A stretch of 64,000 nucleotides of DNA from Mytilus trossulus (lineage: Eukaryota > Mollusca > Bivalvia > Mytilida > Mytilidae). The stretch lies in NCBI RefSeq assembly GCF_036588685.1, contig NC_086380.1, positions 48,658,544 through 48,722,543 on the forward strand, written 5' to 3'. The notes beneath the pieces are model-generated. The model worked only from the letters and a program-made list of their open reading frames with translations, was not told where the DNA came from and searched no databases. Of this stretch, positions 21,376 through 31,452 are shown in pieces (within the stretch, counting starts at the first letter, position 1; each line of letters starts with the position of its first letter). The translations under genes were made by a program, and so were the position numbers.

Positions 21376-21570
21376 ATGCCTCGTTCACACGGACATTTAA
21401 CTCGAATTGAATTCGAATCGAATTCGCTAATTGCGTTCACTCTTCTTTTTTAAATCGAATTGGGTAATTCGAAATACCCAATTCGAATAAGAAATACGTT
21501 TTTGTTAATACGAATTAAAATGAACAGTAAAGCGAATTTGACGCGCATTGTAATTCGAATTAAAATTGAC
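21376..21570. repeat. TTCGAATT-rich repeat, copy 1
   Basis: GTTCACACGGACATTTAA is followed by alternating GAATTGAATTCGAATCGAAT-type motifs. A second, diverged copy lies at 26475-26700 with the same order (GTTCACACG, TTGAATTGAATTCGGATCG, GTGTTTTTGAC). Confidence 0.6.
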
Positions 21571-21674
21571 GTTAGGACGCAAAACGTTTTATAAATATGT
21601 TCCGGAGATTTATGTGATGTCTATTTTCATAAATCAACCGTTTACAAAAGTATGAATTATTCAAATTCTTAGTT

Positions 21675-22175
21675 TTTTTCTTATCCCAGGCAAAGCTTAC
21701 CTAAGCCGTATTGGGTATAACTTTTCGGAATTTCGGGTTCTCAATGCTCTTCAACTGTGTACTTGTTTGGCTTTGAAACTATTTTGACCTGAGCGTCACT
21801 GTTAAGTCTTATGAAGATGAAACGCGCGCGTCTTGTGTATCAAAAACAAAAGCCTGGAACCTTTGATAAATATTCTCTGAACTAGTACACATTGTTCTTA
21901 ATATACCAGCTGAATGTCGCCTACGGGTGCGGACTTTTTTTCCTGTGTTGACTCATTTGTGGCCTTAGGCAGGTACGACCTTCAAAACGGAGCCTTGGCT
22001 CACACCGAACATAAAGCTATAAAGGACCCCAACATGTCTCGTGTAAAACCAACCAAACAAGAAAACCAACGGTCTAATCTATATAGATAACGAGATTTTT
22101 TTCACACGAAGAACACTTATGAACCACATTAACAAACGACAACCACTGAACAACAGGTTCCTGACTTTGGAAAGG
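21675..22175. repeat. Fragments of dispersed repeats (CGCGCGTCTTGTG family and R3)
   Basis: The block 21690-21870 is an inverted, diverged relative of 2180-2385. The block 21971-22175 is an R3 fragment (TTCAAAACGGAGCCTTGGCT, AAAACCAACGGTCTAATC). Confidence 0.55.
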
Positions 22176-22195
22176 TGCACACAATTGCAGTAGGT

Positions 22196-22925
22196 TTATG
22201 CATTTACTTTTCTACATTGGCTAGAGGTATAGGGGGAGGGTTGAGTTCTCATAAACATGTTTAACCCCGCCGCATGTTTGCGCCTGTCCTAAGTCAGGAG
22301 CCTCTGGCCTTTGTTAGTCTTGTATTTTTTTAATTCTAGTTTCTTGTGTACAATTTGGAAATAAGTATGACGTTCATTATCACTGAACTAGTATATATTT
22401 GTTTAGGGGACAGCTGAAGGACGCGTTTGATTGCGGGAATTTCCCGCTACATTGAAGACCTGTTGGTGGCCTTCTGCTGTTGTGTTTTTTATATGGTCGG
22501 GTTGTTGTCTCTTTGACACATCCCCATTTCCATTCTCAAATTTATTAAACGTTTAAATGCCGGCGTCAACATTTACCAACACCTGAAACAAAAGTGTCAC
22601 ATCAAAACATAGAAAGGCACACTATAAAATAGCATCACATTTATATACTAGACAGACCGCAAAGGAAAATGTACCTGCGTTCATCCACGAGAGCTAAGAA
22701 ACATATTAGCGTATGAATTCACGCCATATTTTATACATGGTAGAGTACTCAAAGCATTTAAAATGCATATGTCCTTCTAAATTTTCTCGCTACATCAAAG
22801 ACCTGTAGATGACCTTCGGCTGTTGTTTTTTCTATGGGCGGGTTGTTGTCTCTTTGACACATTCCCCATTTCCATGGGTGGGTTGTTGTCTCTTTGACAC
22901 ATTCCCCATTTCCATTCTCGATTTT
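22196..22925 (+). repeat. Dispersed repeat R1, one copy plus a tandemly duplicated 3' end
   Basis: R1 sequence at 22196-22545 runs from CATTTACTTTTCTACATTGG to CCATTTCCATTCTC. A second R1 3' end begins near 22785. Its last 42 bp (GGGTTGTTGTCTCTTTGACA through CATTTCC) are present twice, 22834-22875 and 22876-22917. Confidence 0.7.
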
Positions 22926-22978
22926 ATTCTCTTATATGACCAAATTAAAAAAAACACAAGATTTTATCTTTAATAAGT

Positions 22979-23205
22979 TCATTCATCAGCTAAACAAGTC
23001 TTTGAATACGCAAACACTTTAACTTCCATCAGGTTGAACCATTCCTGAACTCCTATGGCAAGCTTGACAAACCGTCCAATTGTAGGTTTACTGCATTTTA
23101 GAATAAGGAACTCTCCGTTATTAGCATGGCCTTTGTAATAAGTGCAGAGCTTCATTTTACTTAAAGTTGGACCAACAAGAACATCCAATTTACGGAGTCT
23201 ACGAC
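22979..23205 (-). CDS. F-type lectin B, exon 4 (C-terminal half of lectin domain)
   Basis: An acceptor (TATTTTTAG) precedes 23205 and the first two bases complete a Gly codon (phase 1). The exon continues RRLRKLDVLVGPTLSKMKLC, paired cysteines (MKLCTYY and LKCSK) and FNLMEVKVFAYSKTC, ending LADE and a stop at 22979. It aligns with lectin A exon 4 along the whole domain but lacks the His-rich tail. Arg148, the second Arg of the family motif, is encoded here. The ATTAAA-containing block following the stop (CTTATTAAAGAT) is shared with lectin A and is a plausible polyadenylation signal. Confidence 0.85.
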
Positions 23206-23404
23206 CTAAAAATAAAAATATATATAAGACAGTATAAATACGTTAACATGTGGCAACTATTATCAAATATGCAAGTTCCTGTATGGAGAAGAAGTTCGTT
23301 AAAATCAGAAAATGCCTGTAAAACAGATTTTTCAATATATATCACTATCTTTCAATTACTGGTGAAACAAAAATGACGTGTTTTTTTCTTGACAGAAACT
23401 TAGA

Positions 23405-23670
23405 TATTAGATGTGGTACGAGTGCCAATGAGACAAGTCTTCATCCAAGTCACAATTTGTAAAAGAAAAACCATTAGAGGACAAAGTGCGTTTGTTAATT
23501 TGCTGACCTACTGCTTATTATAGTTTCTAAGAAACAGGATTAAAAAAAAAACAAATTAAACATTGACCAATGAACCATGCATGAAAATAAGGTCAAGGTC
23601 CGAAAACACCTGCCAGTTGGAACTGTACACCTTACAGTCCTTCCATACATCGAATATATTAGATCTTTTG
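23405..23670. repeat. Fragments of dispersed repeats R3 and R4
   Basis: The block 23405-23495 is an R3 fragment (GAGTGCCAATGAGACAAG). The block 23570-23670 is a fragment of R4, recognised by GGTCAAGGTC, CACCTGCCAGTTGGA and CTTACAGTCCTTCCATACA. R4 copies recur at 24840-25030, 42340-43190 and 46480-47190. Confidence 0.6.
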
Positions 23671-24640
23671 TCAGATATTGCTACCATTTAGTGTAATCTT
23701 AATTGCAAAATTACCTCCATGAGGGTCAAGCAATACAATCAAACAATAATTGTATACAATATTTAGTGTAACAGAAAAATGACGTTAACTTGGAAACGCG
23801 CTATCTCTAGGGCTTATTCTTCCTGCTTTCCTTTTTGGGTAAATGCAAAGTATAACACACAAGTATAGATGCCATGAGAATCCAATCCAATATGATTTTA
23901 TAATAAACATAGGAAATTCATTTTTTTCTAATGTGTGCATCATTTCGTTTTGTTAAAAGCAGGATATTTATATTTAATTGAGGAAGGAACACGAATGCAG
24001 TTCATGCCGTTCCTAGCATTTTACGCTTGTAGCGACGTCAAATTATGATAACGGACAAACTTGCAAGACATTTTCATTAATCCGTACTTTTTTATAGATA
24101 ACCCTGTAATCTTAATGGTATTTGGTGTACAAACTTCAACTTTAAAAGTACTTTTTATTGGTATAGTTATCAAAGCCTAGAAATAATCTTCACAAAATCA
24201 AATCTCTGTTCTTTTGGCCGTAAAAGTTTTGTGGGGGCATGAAAGTTGAACTTGGACATTTCCGCAAGACATTGTAAATTCATTGTTTTGAATTGAATAG
24301 CTCAATTTATTTTTCAATTCGTATTTTGGGAGCTAACACTTAATACTAAACTATCGTTCTTACAATTTAAAGAACTATCTGTCAAAATTTTATTTTTGAA
24401 CTGAAATGTTTTAAGTTTCAAAATTAAATTTCCGATGGGACATTTCCGTACATCATATTCTTTTGAAAATATGTATGCAAATTTTAAATAGAGACAGCCA
24501 TGTTAGCCAATACTGAAATATATCATGTCAAAGAATGTTCATGCAAAATTTCGAAAAGAGTTGGGTGAACATTTCGCGAATTGTTTGAGTTTTATGTTTC
24601 GAGTTAGTTACATGGGACAACGCTTAGTAAACGTTTTTCG
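23671..24640. repeat. Intronic segment duplicated in inverted orientation, copy B
   Basis: The segment is the reverse complement of 8080-8585 plus 10487-11045 in lectin A. It preserves the target that the retroelement hit in copy A, and itself carries a 64-bp insertion at 23697-23760. It lies in the intron between exons 3 and 4 of lectin B, the equivalent intron to that of copy A, but with opposite polarity relative to the genes. Confidence 0.75.
23697..23760. mobile_element. 64-bp insertion with an 11-bp target duplication
   Basis: ATTTAGTGTAA stands on both sides (23686-23696 and 23761-23771). The uninterrupted site is present once in copy A (TTACACTAAATGGTAGC near 11010-11030). The insert is non-coding and has no terminal inverted repeat, so it may be a tiny retrotransposed fragment. 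Confidence 0.75.
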
Positions 24641-24819
24641 GACAATCTGTGTCTTCCTTAGCCTATGGATATTACATTTTTATTCTTTCTCTTCCATAAT
24701 GTGAAAATTTAAGAATCAATCTTTATTTTCATGAATAATTTGAAATATGTATTTCTGCAGTCTATGAAAATTTTCCCGTCAAATATTTAGTCAACGCCAT
24801 TTTTCGTGGTAGTAGCAAT

Positions 24820-25330
24820 ATATAACGTTGCTGCATACGGTATAAGAAAAACAGACCAAAACACAAAAACTTAACAATAACCACTGAACCATGAAAATGA
24901 TGTCAAGGTCAGATGACACCTGCCAGTTAAACAAGTAAACATTACAATCCATCCATACACCACATTAAATAGACCTTTTGCTTATAGTATCTGAGATATA
25001 TGGACTTGACCACAAAAATTTAACTATCAAGTGAAAACTGTCTGATTGGGACGAGGACCTTTCGAGGTACGCACACACCAACTATAGTTATCCCATTGCC
25101 CATAATAAGAGAGAAATTAACGTTACAATTAATCTAAACTTTGTTTTTTAAGTTGTTACTGAACCATGAAAATGAGGACAAGGACAATGGACATGTGACA
25201 GACAGAAACTTCGTTACATAAGGCATCTATAAACAAGGTATAACGCATCCAGGTCCTTCCACCTCCTCAAATATAAAGCTTTCAAGAAGTAAGCTAACAC
25301 TGCCGCCGCCGCCGCCGGATCACTATCCCT
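24820..25330 (+). repeat. Dispersed repeat R4, copy in lectin B intron
   Basis: The block contains CCATGAAAATGATGTCAAGG, CACCTGCCAGTTAAAC, CTTATAGTATCTGAGATAT and CCTTTCGAGGTACGCACA, ending in a GCCGCC triplet run. The same order occurs at 42340-43190 and 46480-47190. Confidence 0.65.
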
Positions 25331-25674
25331 ATGTTGCATGATCGACAAAATTCATTATTATCTATTTACCCGTACCGAAATAATGTGTTTGAGGATGAAT
25401 CCAACCTACATTGTAACTTGCAGTATTTCAATGTTCAGTACATTAGTACTTTGATTTTTATGTATGTATGCCTTTAGACGATTTACTTTCCTCGTTTGTT
25501 TAAATATTTCATCTGATTCCTTGTATCAAAACATGCAATCTCCTAGTTCAAAATAAAATATCATTCTGATTCGTCATGTTCGTAAGCGAGTTACGGTAGA
25601 TCTTAATTTTACTAAAGATTAATATTCTGAGATAATATGACCATTACATATTATTTAAAAAAACTACCTTAATT

Positions 25675-25765
25675 TCCATTTTTTTTATTTCCGATTTTGT
25701 ACACTTTGAAAACATCAGGCCCTGATGTTTTCAAATTGTACAAAATCGGAAAACAAAAAAAAAAC
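25675..25765. repeat. Near-perfect palindrome next to a lectin B splice donor
   Basis: The core arms 25691-25719 and 25721-25749 have a one-base centre and a single mismatch in 29. T-rich and A-rich runs extend the potential stem to about 91 nt. The structure ends 24 nt from the exon 3 donor. On RNA it could form a stable hairpin. Confidence 0.75.
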
Positions 25766-25788
25766 TGGTGAGGCATTTATTTACTTAC

Positions 25789-26007
25789 CAACGTTATCGT
25801 GTCTGTTCCAAATTTCAACATGATGAATTGAAAAAGAAGATCCAAGGTCAACCCACCAATATGGCTTCTTGTCGAAATTCGTCATAAACATTGTAGTGAG
25901 ATCGCCATCAACAGCATTACCAGAAGGGTATAGAGCATTGTGGGAACTTTGACTTGTCATTTTCTCGTGAGACACATCTTCAATACGCAAATGACCTGTT
26001 AGCGGAT
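25789..26007 (-). CDS. F-type lectin B, exon 3 (N-terminal half of lectin domain)
   Basis: The exon is bounded by a TTTTTTCTAAG acceptor (first base 26007) and a GTAAGT donor (last base 25789). Both junctions are phase 1. It encodes DPLTGHLRIEDVSHEKMTSQ, SS, a VDGD turn, PYWWVDLG and IHHVEIWNRHDNVG. With exon 4 it forms the Arg141-x-Asp143-x4-Arg148 motif of fucose-binding F-type lectins. The His that should lie 27 residues before Arg141 is Met114. The exon's upstream polypyrimidine block (AGAATAAAAAGTCGTT on the plus strand) is shared with lectin A, showing that the intron borders were duplicated too. Confidence 0.9.
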
Positions 26008-26474
26008 CTTAGAAAAAAGAAAGAATAAAAAGTCGTTGAACTGCCCAGCTTTTATAATTTATAAGTATATAATTCATTGTGACTTAATTCTTCAGTGTTG
26101 GTCTGCAAAGTTATACGTTTTGAAAAGCAATTTACTGGTAAGCAAATGTTGCAATGCTTAATTGAAAGCAAAGTTTAATCGATCATAAAATAAAAAGGGT
26201 GATGTCTCTATAATAGTATAAAAATATTATGAATAAGTTAACCGATATAACAACAGAAGAAAATAAAGCACCAACTTATGTTCATAGTCGCTGTGCCTAA
26301 ACAGCTGTGGGTAACTTAAGATGGCGGACTTTAAACTCGTTGATATTTAATTTATACAAACTCTACCTTGTGCGATGTTTTCCATGCAGAATGTAAATAT
26401 TATTATAGTATTCTTGAATAAAGAAATCACTAACAATCACCATAAGTTTATTAATTCAGATGACGGAATGATAT

Positions 26475-26960
26475 TTGTATGCTGCGTTCACACGTAATAT
26501 GAATTCGATTTGCATTTACTGATTCGAACTGATTTCATGCCTTGTTTACACGTTTATTTAATTTGAATTGAATTCGGATCGAATGGGATGCGAATCGAAT
26601 GCTCTAATAGTGTTCACGTACTCTTTTTTTCAATTCGAATTGATTCAAATTGACTAAATCGCATTATGCAATTCGCATTTGAAATGTGTTTTTGACAGAG
26701 TCATCGGATACATTTGTCACTCAAGATACCCTTTCGATGCAGTTTAATTCTATGTTGCCTAAAAGATAAAGTGAAAAAGATTTTTTGTAAAATAAAGAAA
26801 ATTGACTATAAAGGGCAATAACTCCTTCAGAGGAAATTGACAATTTTTTTCATATTGTCTTGCTTGTATAGATCTTACATGGCTGAACATTATTGCTGGT
26901 TACAGTCTATCTCTATGTGTAATAATATTTAAGATAATAACCAAAAACTTCAAAATTTTC
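26475..26960. repeat. TTCGAATT-rich repeat copy 2 and an R5 fragment
   Basis: The block 26475-26700 is the counterpart of 21376-21570. The block 26785-26960 (GGGCAATAACTCCTTCAGAG, TTGTATAGATCTTAC) is an inverted fragment of the R5 repeat seen at 43200-43636 and 45782-46450. Confidence 0.55.
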
Positions 26961-27386
26961 TTACAGATCAGAAGTCAATAACATACTTGTGGAGACACGA
27001 AGTTCAGGAAACTGCTTCGCAATTATCCATGCTTTATGCGGTTTGAATGCAGCATTAATATGTCTCAACATATTTCATCAATTGTTTTATTTCTAGCAAT
27101 GGTGGCCATCTTGGTTGATGGGCGGAGCGTCGGATACATTTTTAAAACTAGAAACCATAACTTTGATTTAGGCTAAGAGTGGATTTATTTTATCCGGTAG
27201 TTTCAGATGAGAATATTTCAATAAAAGTTAACCATCGACGACCGCCAAAGCTCACTTGACCCTCTAGTCAGACTCCTGGTGAGCTGAAAGTGTATTTTCA
27301 GTGAACGAAGCAGTCTCAGAATGTCTTTAAAAGTATGATTTTACTTAAAATTAGATGCCTATCATGTTCCTTATCGTGCACTATAC

Positions 27387-27636
27387 CTTTACACGGACTT
27401 TCCAGCATTTGGTTAAGCATCTCTTCTCTCTTTTTAAGCGTTGTATTCAGCATGGTCTCCAGTTTCAGTATTTTCTCTAATAGTCCGTTGCTTTTGAGGA
27501 ATTTCCCTTTATAATTGGAAAGTCCAATTTCGCAAGCAGACGACAACATTGTACATCCGAATATCAAAACAGTAGCACAGTATAGCATTTTACCAAATGT
27601 CATACTGTTGTAAACAGCCAGCGTTAACCATTTGGG
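27387..27636 (-). CDS. F-type lectin B, exon 2 (signal peptide and coiled coil)
   Basis: The acceptor TTTTTTACAG precedes 27636 and the donor GTATAG follows 27387. The start is taken as the ATG at 27601-27603 (MTFGKM), which gives 72 codons plus one base, identical to lectin A. An upstream ATG at the equivalent of A's first ATG is out of frame here because of inserted bases and would read only 13 codons before a TAA that overlaps the main start region. The product has a signal peptide (MLYCATVLIFGCTMLSSA) and an amphipathic helix (LLEKILKLETMLNTTLKKRE). The predicted secreted lectin has about 220 residues and is probably coexpressed with or derived from lectin A by tandem duplication. Confidence 0.85.
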
Positions 27637-27794
27637 CTGTAAAAAAAGAACTTGATAAGATAATGAAACAATATTAAAACTTTTTGTGAATTACACAACT
27701 CATTCAAATTCTTAGTATAATATAAGTGAACCGATTACATGCATACACTTAGGAAATACTTATATTTCTGCTATTGATAATTCAAAACGAGTAG

Positions 27795-27965
27795 ACTACC
27801 ATATGAAAATATAGAGATGTGAAACAATTACCAATGAGGCAACTATCCACCAGTAGAAATGGAGTGGATGTACGTAAGGCAACAGTACGACCTCCAACAA
27901 TGAGAAAAACCAATACTGCATAGTCGGCGATAAAAGGCCCCGACATGAAAAAATGTCATTGATAT
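27795..27965. repeat. R3 repeat fragment, diverged
   Basis: The block shows ATTACCAATGAGGCAACTAT, GTACGACCTCCAACAATGAG and GGCCCCGACATG, the expected R3 order with many substitutions. Confidence 0.5.
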
Positions 27966-28049
27966 ACTTCAATTGAGAAAACTTACGGCCTAATAAGTAA
28001 TTCATAACAAAACAATTTGCGAGAAAAAAAATATGCCAGACACGAACCA

Positions 28050-29320
28050 ACGACGATAAATGAAAAACATGCTTCTCAGTCGGAAAGCAGGTATAGTCTA
28101 TGTATCACAACTTACAAGAGGATTATGTTAAAGATATTTTATATCTATTGAATAGTTTTGCGGTGTTCCGTAAATTTTTCCCGATCTTTTGTAGAAAGTC
28201 CCAGTCTCACGAGTCAAGATAATAAAGAAAGAACAAGATGATCGTTATTTGTGTGCGCCGACATTACCCTGCCACAACTTGAATATGTGAAGATTTAGAT
28301 ATAAAGGGGGAAAAGCAATTTTTGACAGTGATTATATTAGACTTTCACGGATTACAGTGATCATATCAGACTTTCACAGATTACAGCCAACGGGAAAAAC
28401 AATTTGACAAGGACAGTTTTATGAATGGCTGTTTAAAGAATTTTATTTGTCGGATTAAAATTATGCTGCATTAGAGATTCAAGCATGAACTGCTTGGACG
28501 ATTCCCAGTTACCAATCAACATTATTAAGTTAAAATGTTTATATTTTTATTTTTATCTTTTTATTTAAATGAATCATTTCCTATTTTATATATATATATC
28601 CATAGCCAAAACCATAATTGATACTTTTAGAATAAGAAAATGCTAAATATAAATTGGCCTAAAACTTAAGCTTCGTTTTTGGGTAACTTGATCAACTTGA
28701 TCATACCAATTTTAACTGTATTGCGTGACATTTTTATAAGTAAAAATACTCACGTCGAGGTCTCATCTTATTTATTTCCCAACCATAAACAAACTATTTT
28801 ATCAGACCTAAAGATAAATGGATTAGTTTAAACTTCATTATAAAAAAGATATTTTTTTCAGGCTACAAGTCTTGTTTTAGAGTTAAGGAAATCCACAAAT
28901 GATGTCGAAAATTGACCCGATGTACCCAACTATTTTATTTTGTAAAGAAGCAGGGACGCATTTCCGGATAAGCCGATATAAAGAAATCCAATCTACTCAG
29001 AAAAATAAAAATAAAAGCCGATGATAAGCACCTCTTATACTCCAGATGTGACAAAGTTCAAACATCAATTGTAGGAGGAGTTATGTGGAATAATCATACT
29101 ACCATATTGTGATGGACGGAAGGACGGACAAACAGGGGTAAAGCAATATGCCCCCCTCCCCAACCCACACACGATTTTTACTGAAGGCAGTTGATTTCGC
29201 GAACTTTTTGTCGTCACCGAAGACTCTGCATGTTGATGACAAAGCTTGACGACAACTGACGTTTCCAACGTTCTGACTTGGAACGCACACCTACAGAATG
29301 CGCCGGGGTTAAACATGTTT
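28050..29320. other. Lectin B first intron, mostly unrecognised
   Basis: Overlapping frames at 29065-29316 have no conserved domain. A GGACGGAAGGACGGAC simple run near 29113-29130 resembles the tail of repeat R2. Nothing else could be assigned. Confidence 0.4.
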
Positions 29321-29569
29321 GTTAGCGCTCATCCTCCTTTTTTCTTTAGTCTGGGATAGTGGTGATACAACACAACACAAGAACAAAATAAAAGAATCAG
29401 TTGAACAAATCAGATAGATAGAATTTAGTAGAAAAACATCATTAAAAAACACAAATCGGACGTGGCAGAGTACAGATCAGACAAATGCTTATCATTTCTA
29501 TTCCATTTATCAATAAAATAAAGTAGCACAATAAAAAAGAGCAGAGCATACAGGCGTCCGCCATCTTAC

Positions 29570-29615
29570 CTTGTCGGTCGCCTCGACAGTCGCAAAGCGG
29601 TCCCCTAGAAACGAC
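29570..29615 (-). other. Lectin B non-coding exon 1 (5' UTR)
   Basis: The donor (GACAAG then GTAAGATGGCGG on the minus strand) matches that of lectin A at 18326. AAGATGGCGG overlapping the donor is a strong YY1-type motif, often found just downstream of transcription starts. The right boundary is uncertain. Confidence 0.5.
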
Positions 29616-29655
29616 TGTTTCTTTTTAAGTGCAACACTGGGACTGATACTGATAC

Positions 29656-29720
29656 TAAAGCGCGCCATTAATTCCGGCGTTGCGTCAATTTCGCGGGAAA
29701 ATGAACACTGGCGACAATTT
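29656..29720 (-). promoter_or_regulatory. Lectin promoter block (gene B)
   Basis: AAAGCGCGCCATT, TTTCGCGGGAAAATGAA and CTGGCGACAATTT repeat the order of the two lectin A blocks. This conservation exceeds that of the surrounding DNA and marks it as the likely regulatory core. Confidence 0.5.
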
Positions 29721-29729
29721 GGAAATATT

Positions 29730-30455
29730 CTTAATTTATCTTTTCTACTTGCCGTTTGAGTTGGAAATTAATATATTTTAATGTCTTATTTAAACTTGAG
29801 CAGATGTTTTTTAAGAGTACGAAAACAAATATGTAAAAATTTTAAGGGGATAGGAACTTGTTAGCTATATTAAAAAGAAAGAAAGAATGCGATCTTTTGT
29901 TTGTGTCTAGTCAAAATGTCACAAAACGCTCTTTTTTACTTTTTTTTTTACCGGTTTGATAAATCATGTTACACAATTTTGGAGGGGACATTTTAATTTA
30001 TAACATCAAATATAATATATATATAACATAAAAATTTACATTTCATGGATTTTTTTTTGTAACCCATTTTCGACTACATGTATTAACAACACAGTCATCA
30101 ACTACTTTTATCTAGTAATATATAACACAGTGTAGATACTATTCTGTACGCTATCCGGAAGTCGCGATTTTCGAAGCGAGAACTTTTTGGATCACATTTT
30201 AAATTTGTTGGATATACTACACATGTATATTAAACGGTAAGATGTTCATCTGTACATTGCTTAATGATTAATTCAGCTGACATCGATATTCACAAATGGT
30301 TTATAATCAAATTCAGCACAGTCATCTACCAAACTTTATTTTATTGAACGATATATCTGACATCTTTACATGTAAAAAAAACATTATGTTATAAAACAAT
30401 TTATTTCTTGGTGATTACTCTCAATTTTGATCAGTTTTGAGTTAAATAGTATATT
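29730..30455. other. Upstream flank of lectin B, nothing recognised
   Basis: AT-rich sequence without an exon, repeat copy or hairpin that I could support. Confidence 0.35.
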
Positions 30456-30464
30456 TTAATAGTA

Positions 30465-31452
30465 CAGGGGCGGATCCAGGATTTTCAGTTAGGGGGGGCG
30501 CAAAATTTAAATTTGGAGTTTTTTTTAGGTAAAATTATTGAAATATTCTTCTTAAGGGATGAAATGTAGATAGCTCGAACTATTGTGTGTTAAAATAAGC
30601 GAGGAATTCAAGTTTAAAGCTGAAACAGCCGTAATCCACACCTGACAACAGTCTACAGATAGACGGACGCAAAGTGTGACGAGACAGATCACAATTGCTC
30701 ACCTAACCAATATATTTTTCAAACGAAAAGTTCTACTTTTACCAGCGATTTTTAATTGTCCTTTCATACTAGCTATCTGTTTTTTACTTTTTTGATTTTC
30801 GGAGGTCGTGCCAGACTTCACTGTGTTCGCCACAAACAAATAAAATCAGAATGAGATGCATTTACGCAGATATTTTTATTTACTTGGGATCCCAAGCATA
30901 CGGTAATACGGTACAGAATTCGGCTAAATGTTTAGGTTGCAAGGGAGAAATAAATATAGACACAGAGATACAAATTAATAAACTAACCTTTCGCTTAAAA
31001 CAGTATTTCTATCTTTCATTACGGATATTATAAAAGAATCTCACCTGCCGACTGTTTTCTGGACCGTGTCATGATGAAATTGTGAAAGTGATTTAGGGAT
31101 GTTTTGGAACTTCGATTATCAAATAAATTGATTATAAAAACCGTAAACACAATGTTATAGCTGTTTTTACTTTAACAACTAAACATCTATTATATCTGTC
31201 ATCAAACGCAGCTCCGCGTTTGACACATTCCTTTCAAATTATTGCCATGATAGAACTTTGATAAAGCGTAGGTCAGTTGATTAGTAATCACGTTGATTCT
31301 GTGAAACTGACTGTTTTGTATATACTTTGAATGTTAAAAAAGATTGAATGGTCTCTTCTGATACTTAAATATATTGAAGTCAACCCATGCTTTGTAAATT
31401 TTAGGGGGGGGGGGGCGCACGCCCGCCACGCCCCCGCCTAAATCCGCCCCTG
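30465..31452. mobile_element. hAT-type non-autonomous element
   Basis: The termini are CAGGGGCGGAT at the left and ATCCGCCCCTG at the right, perfect inverted repeats, with G-rich and C-rich subterminal sequence. TAATAGTA is duplicated exactly on both sides (30457-30464 and 31453-31460). An 8-bp duplication and CAGGG-type ends are typical of hAT elements. The 988-bp interior has no transposase frame, so movement would depend on an enzyme supplied elsewhere. Confidence 0.85.

Noticed and set aside
29065..29316. Two overlapping Cys-containing frames
   Set aside because: They overlap in different phases and lie in repeat-like sequence of the lectin B first intron.
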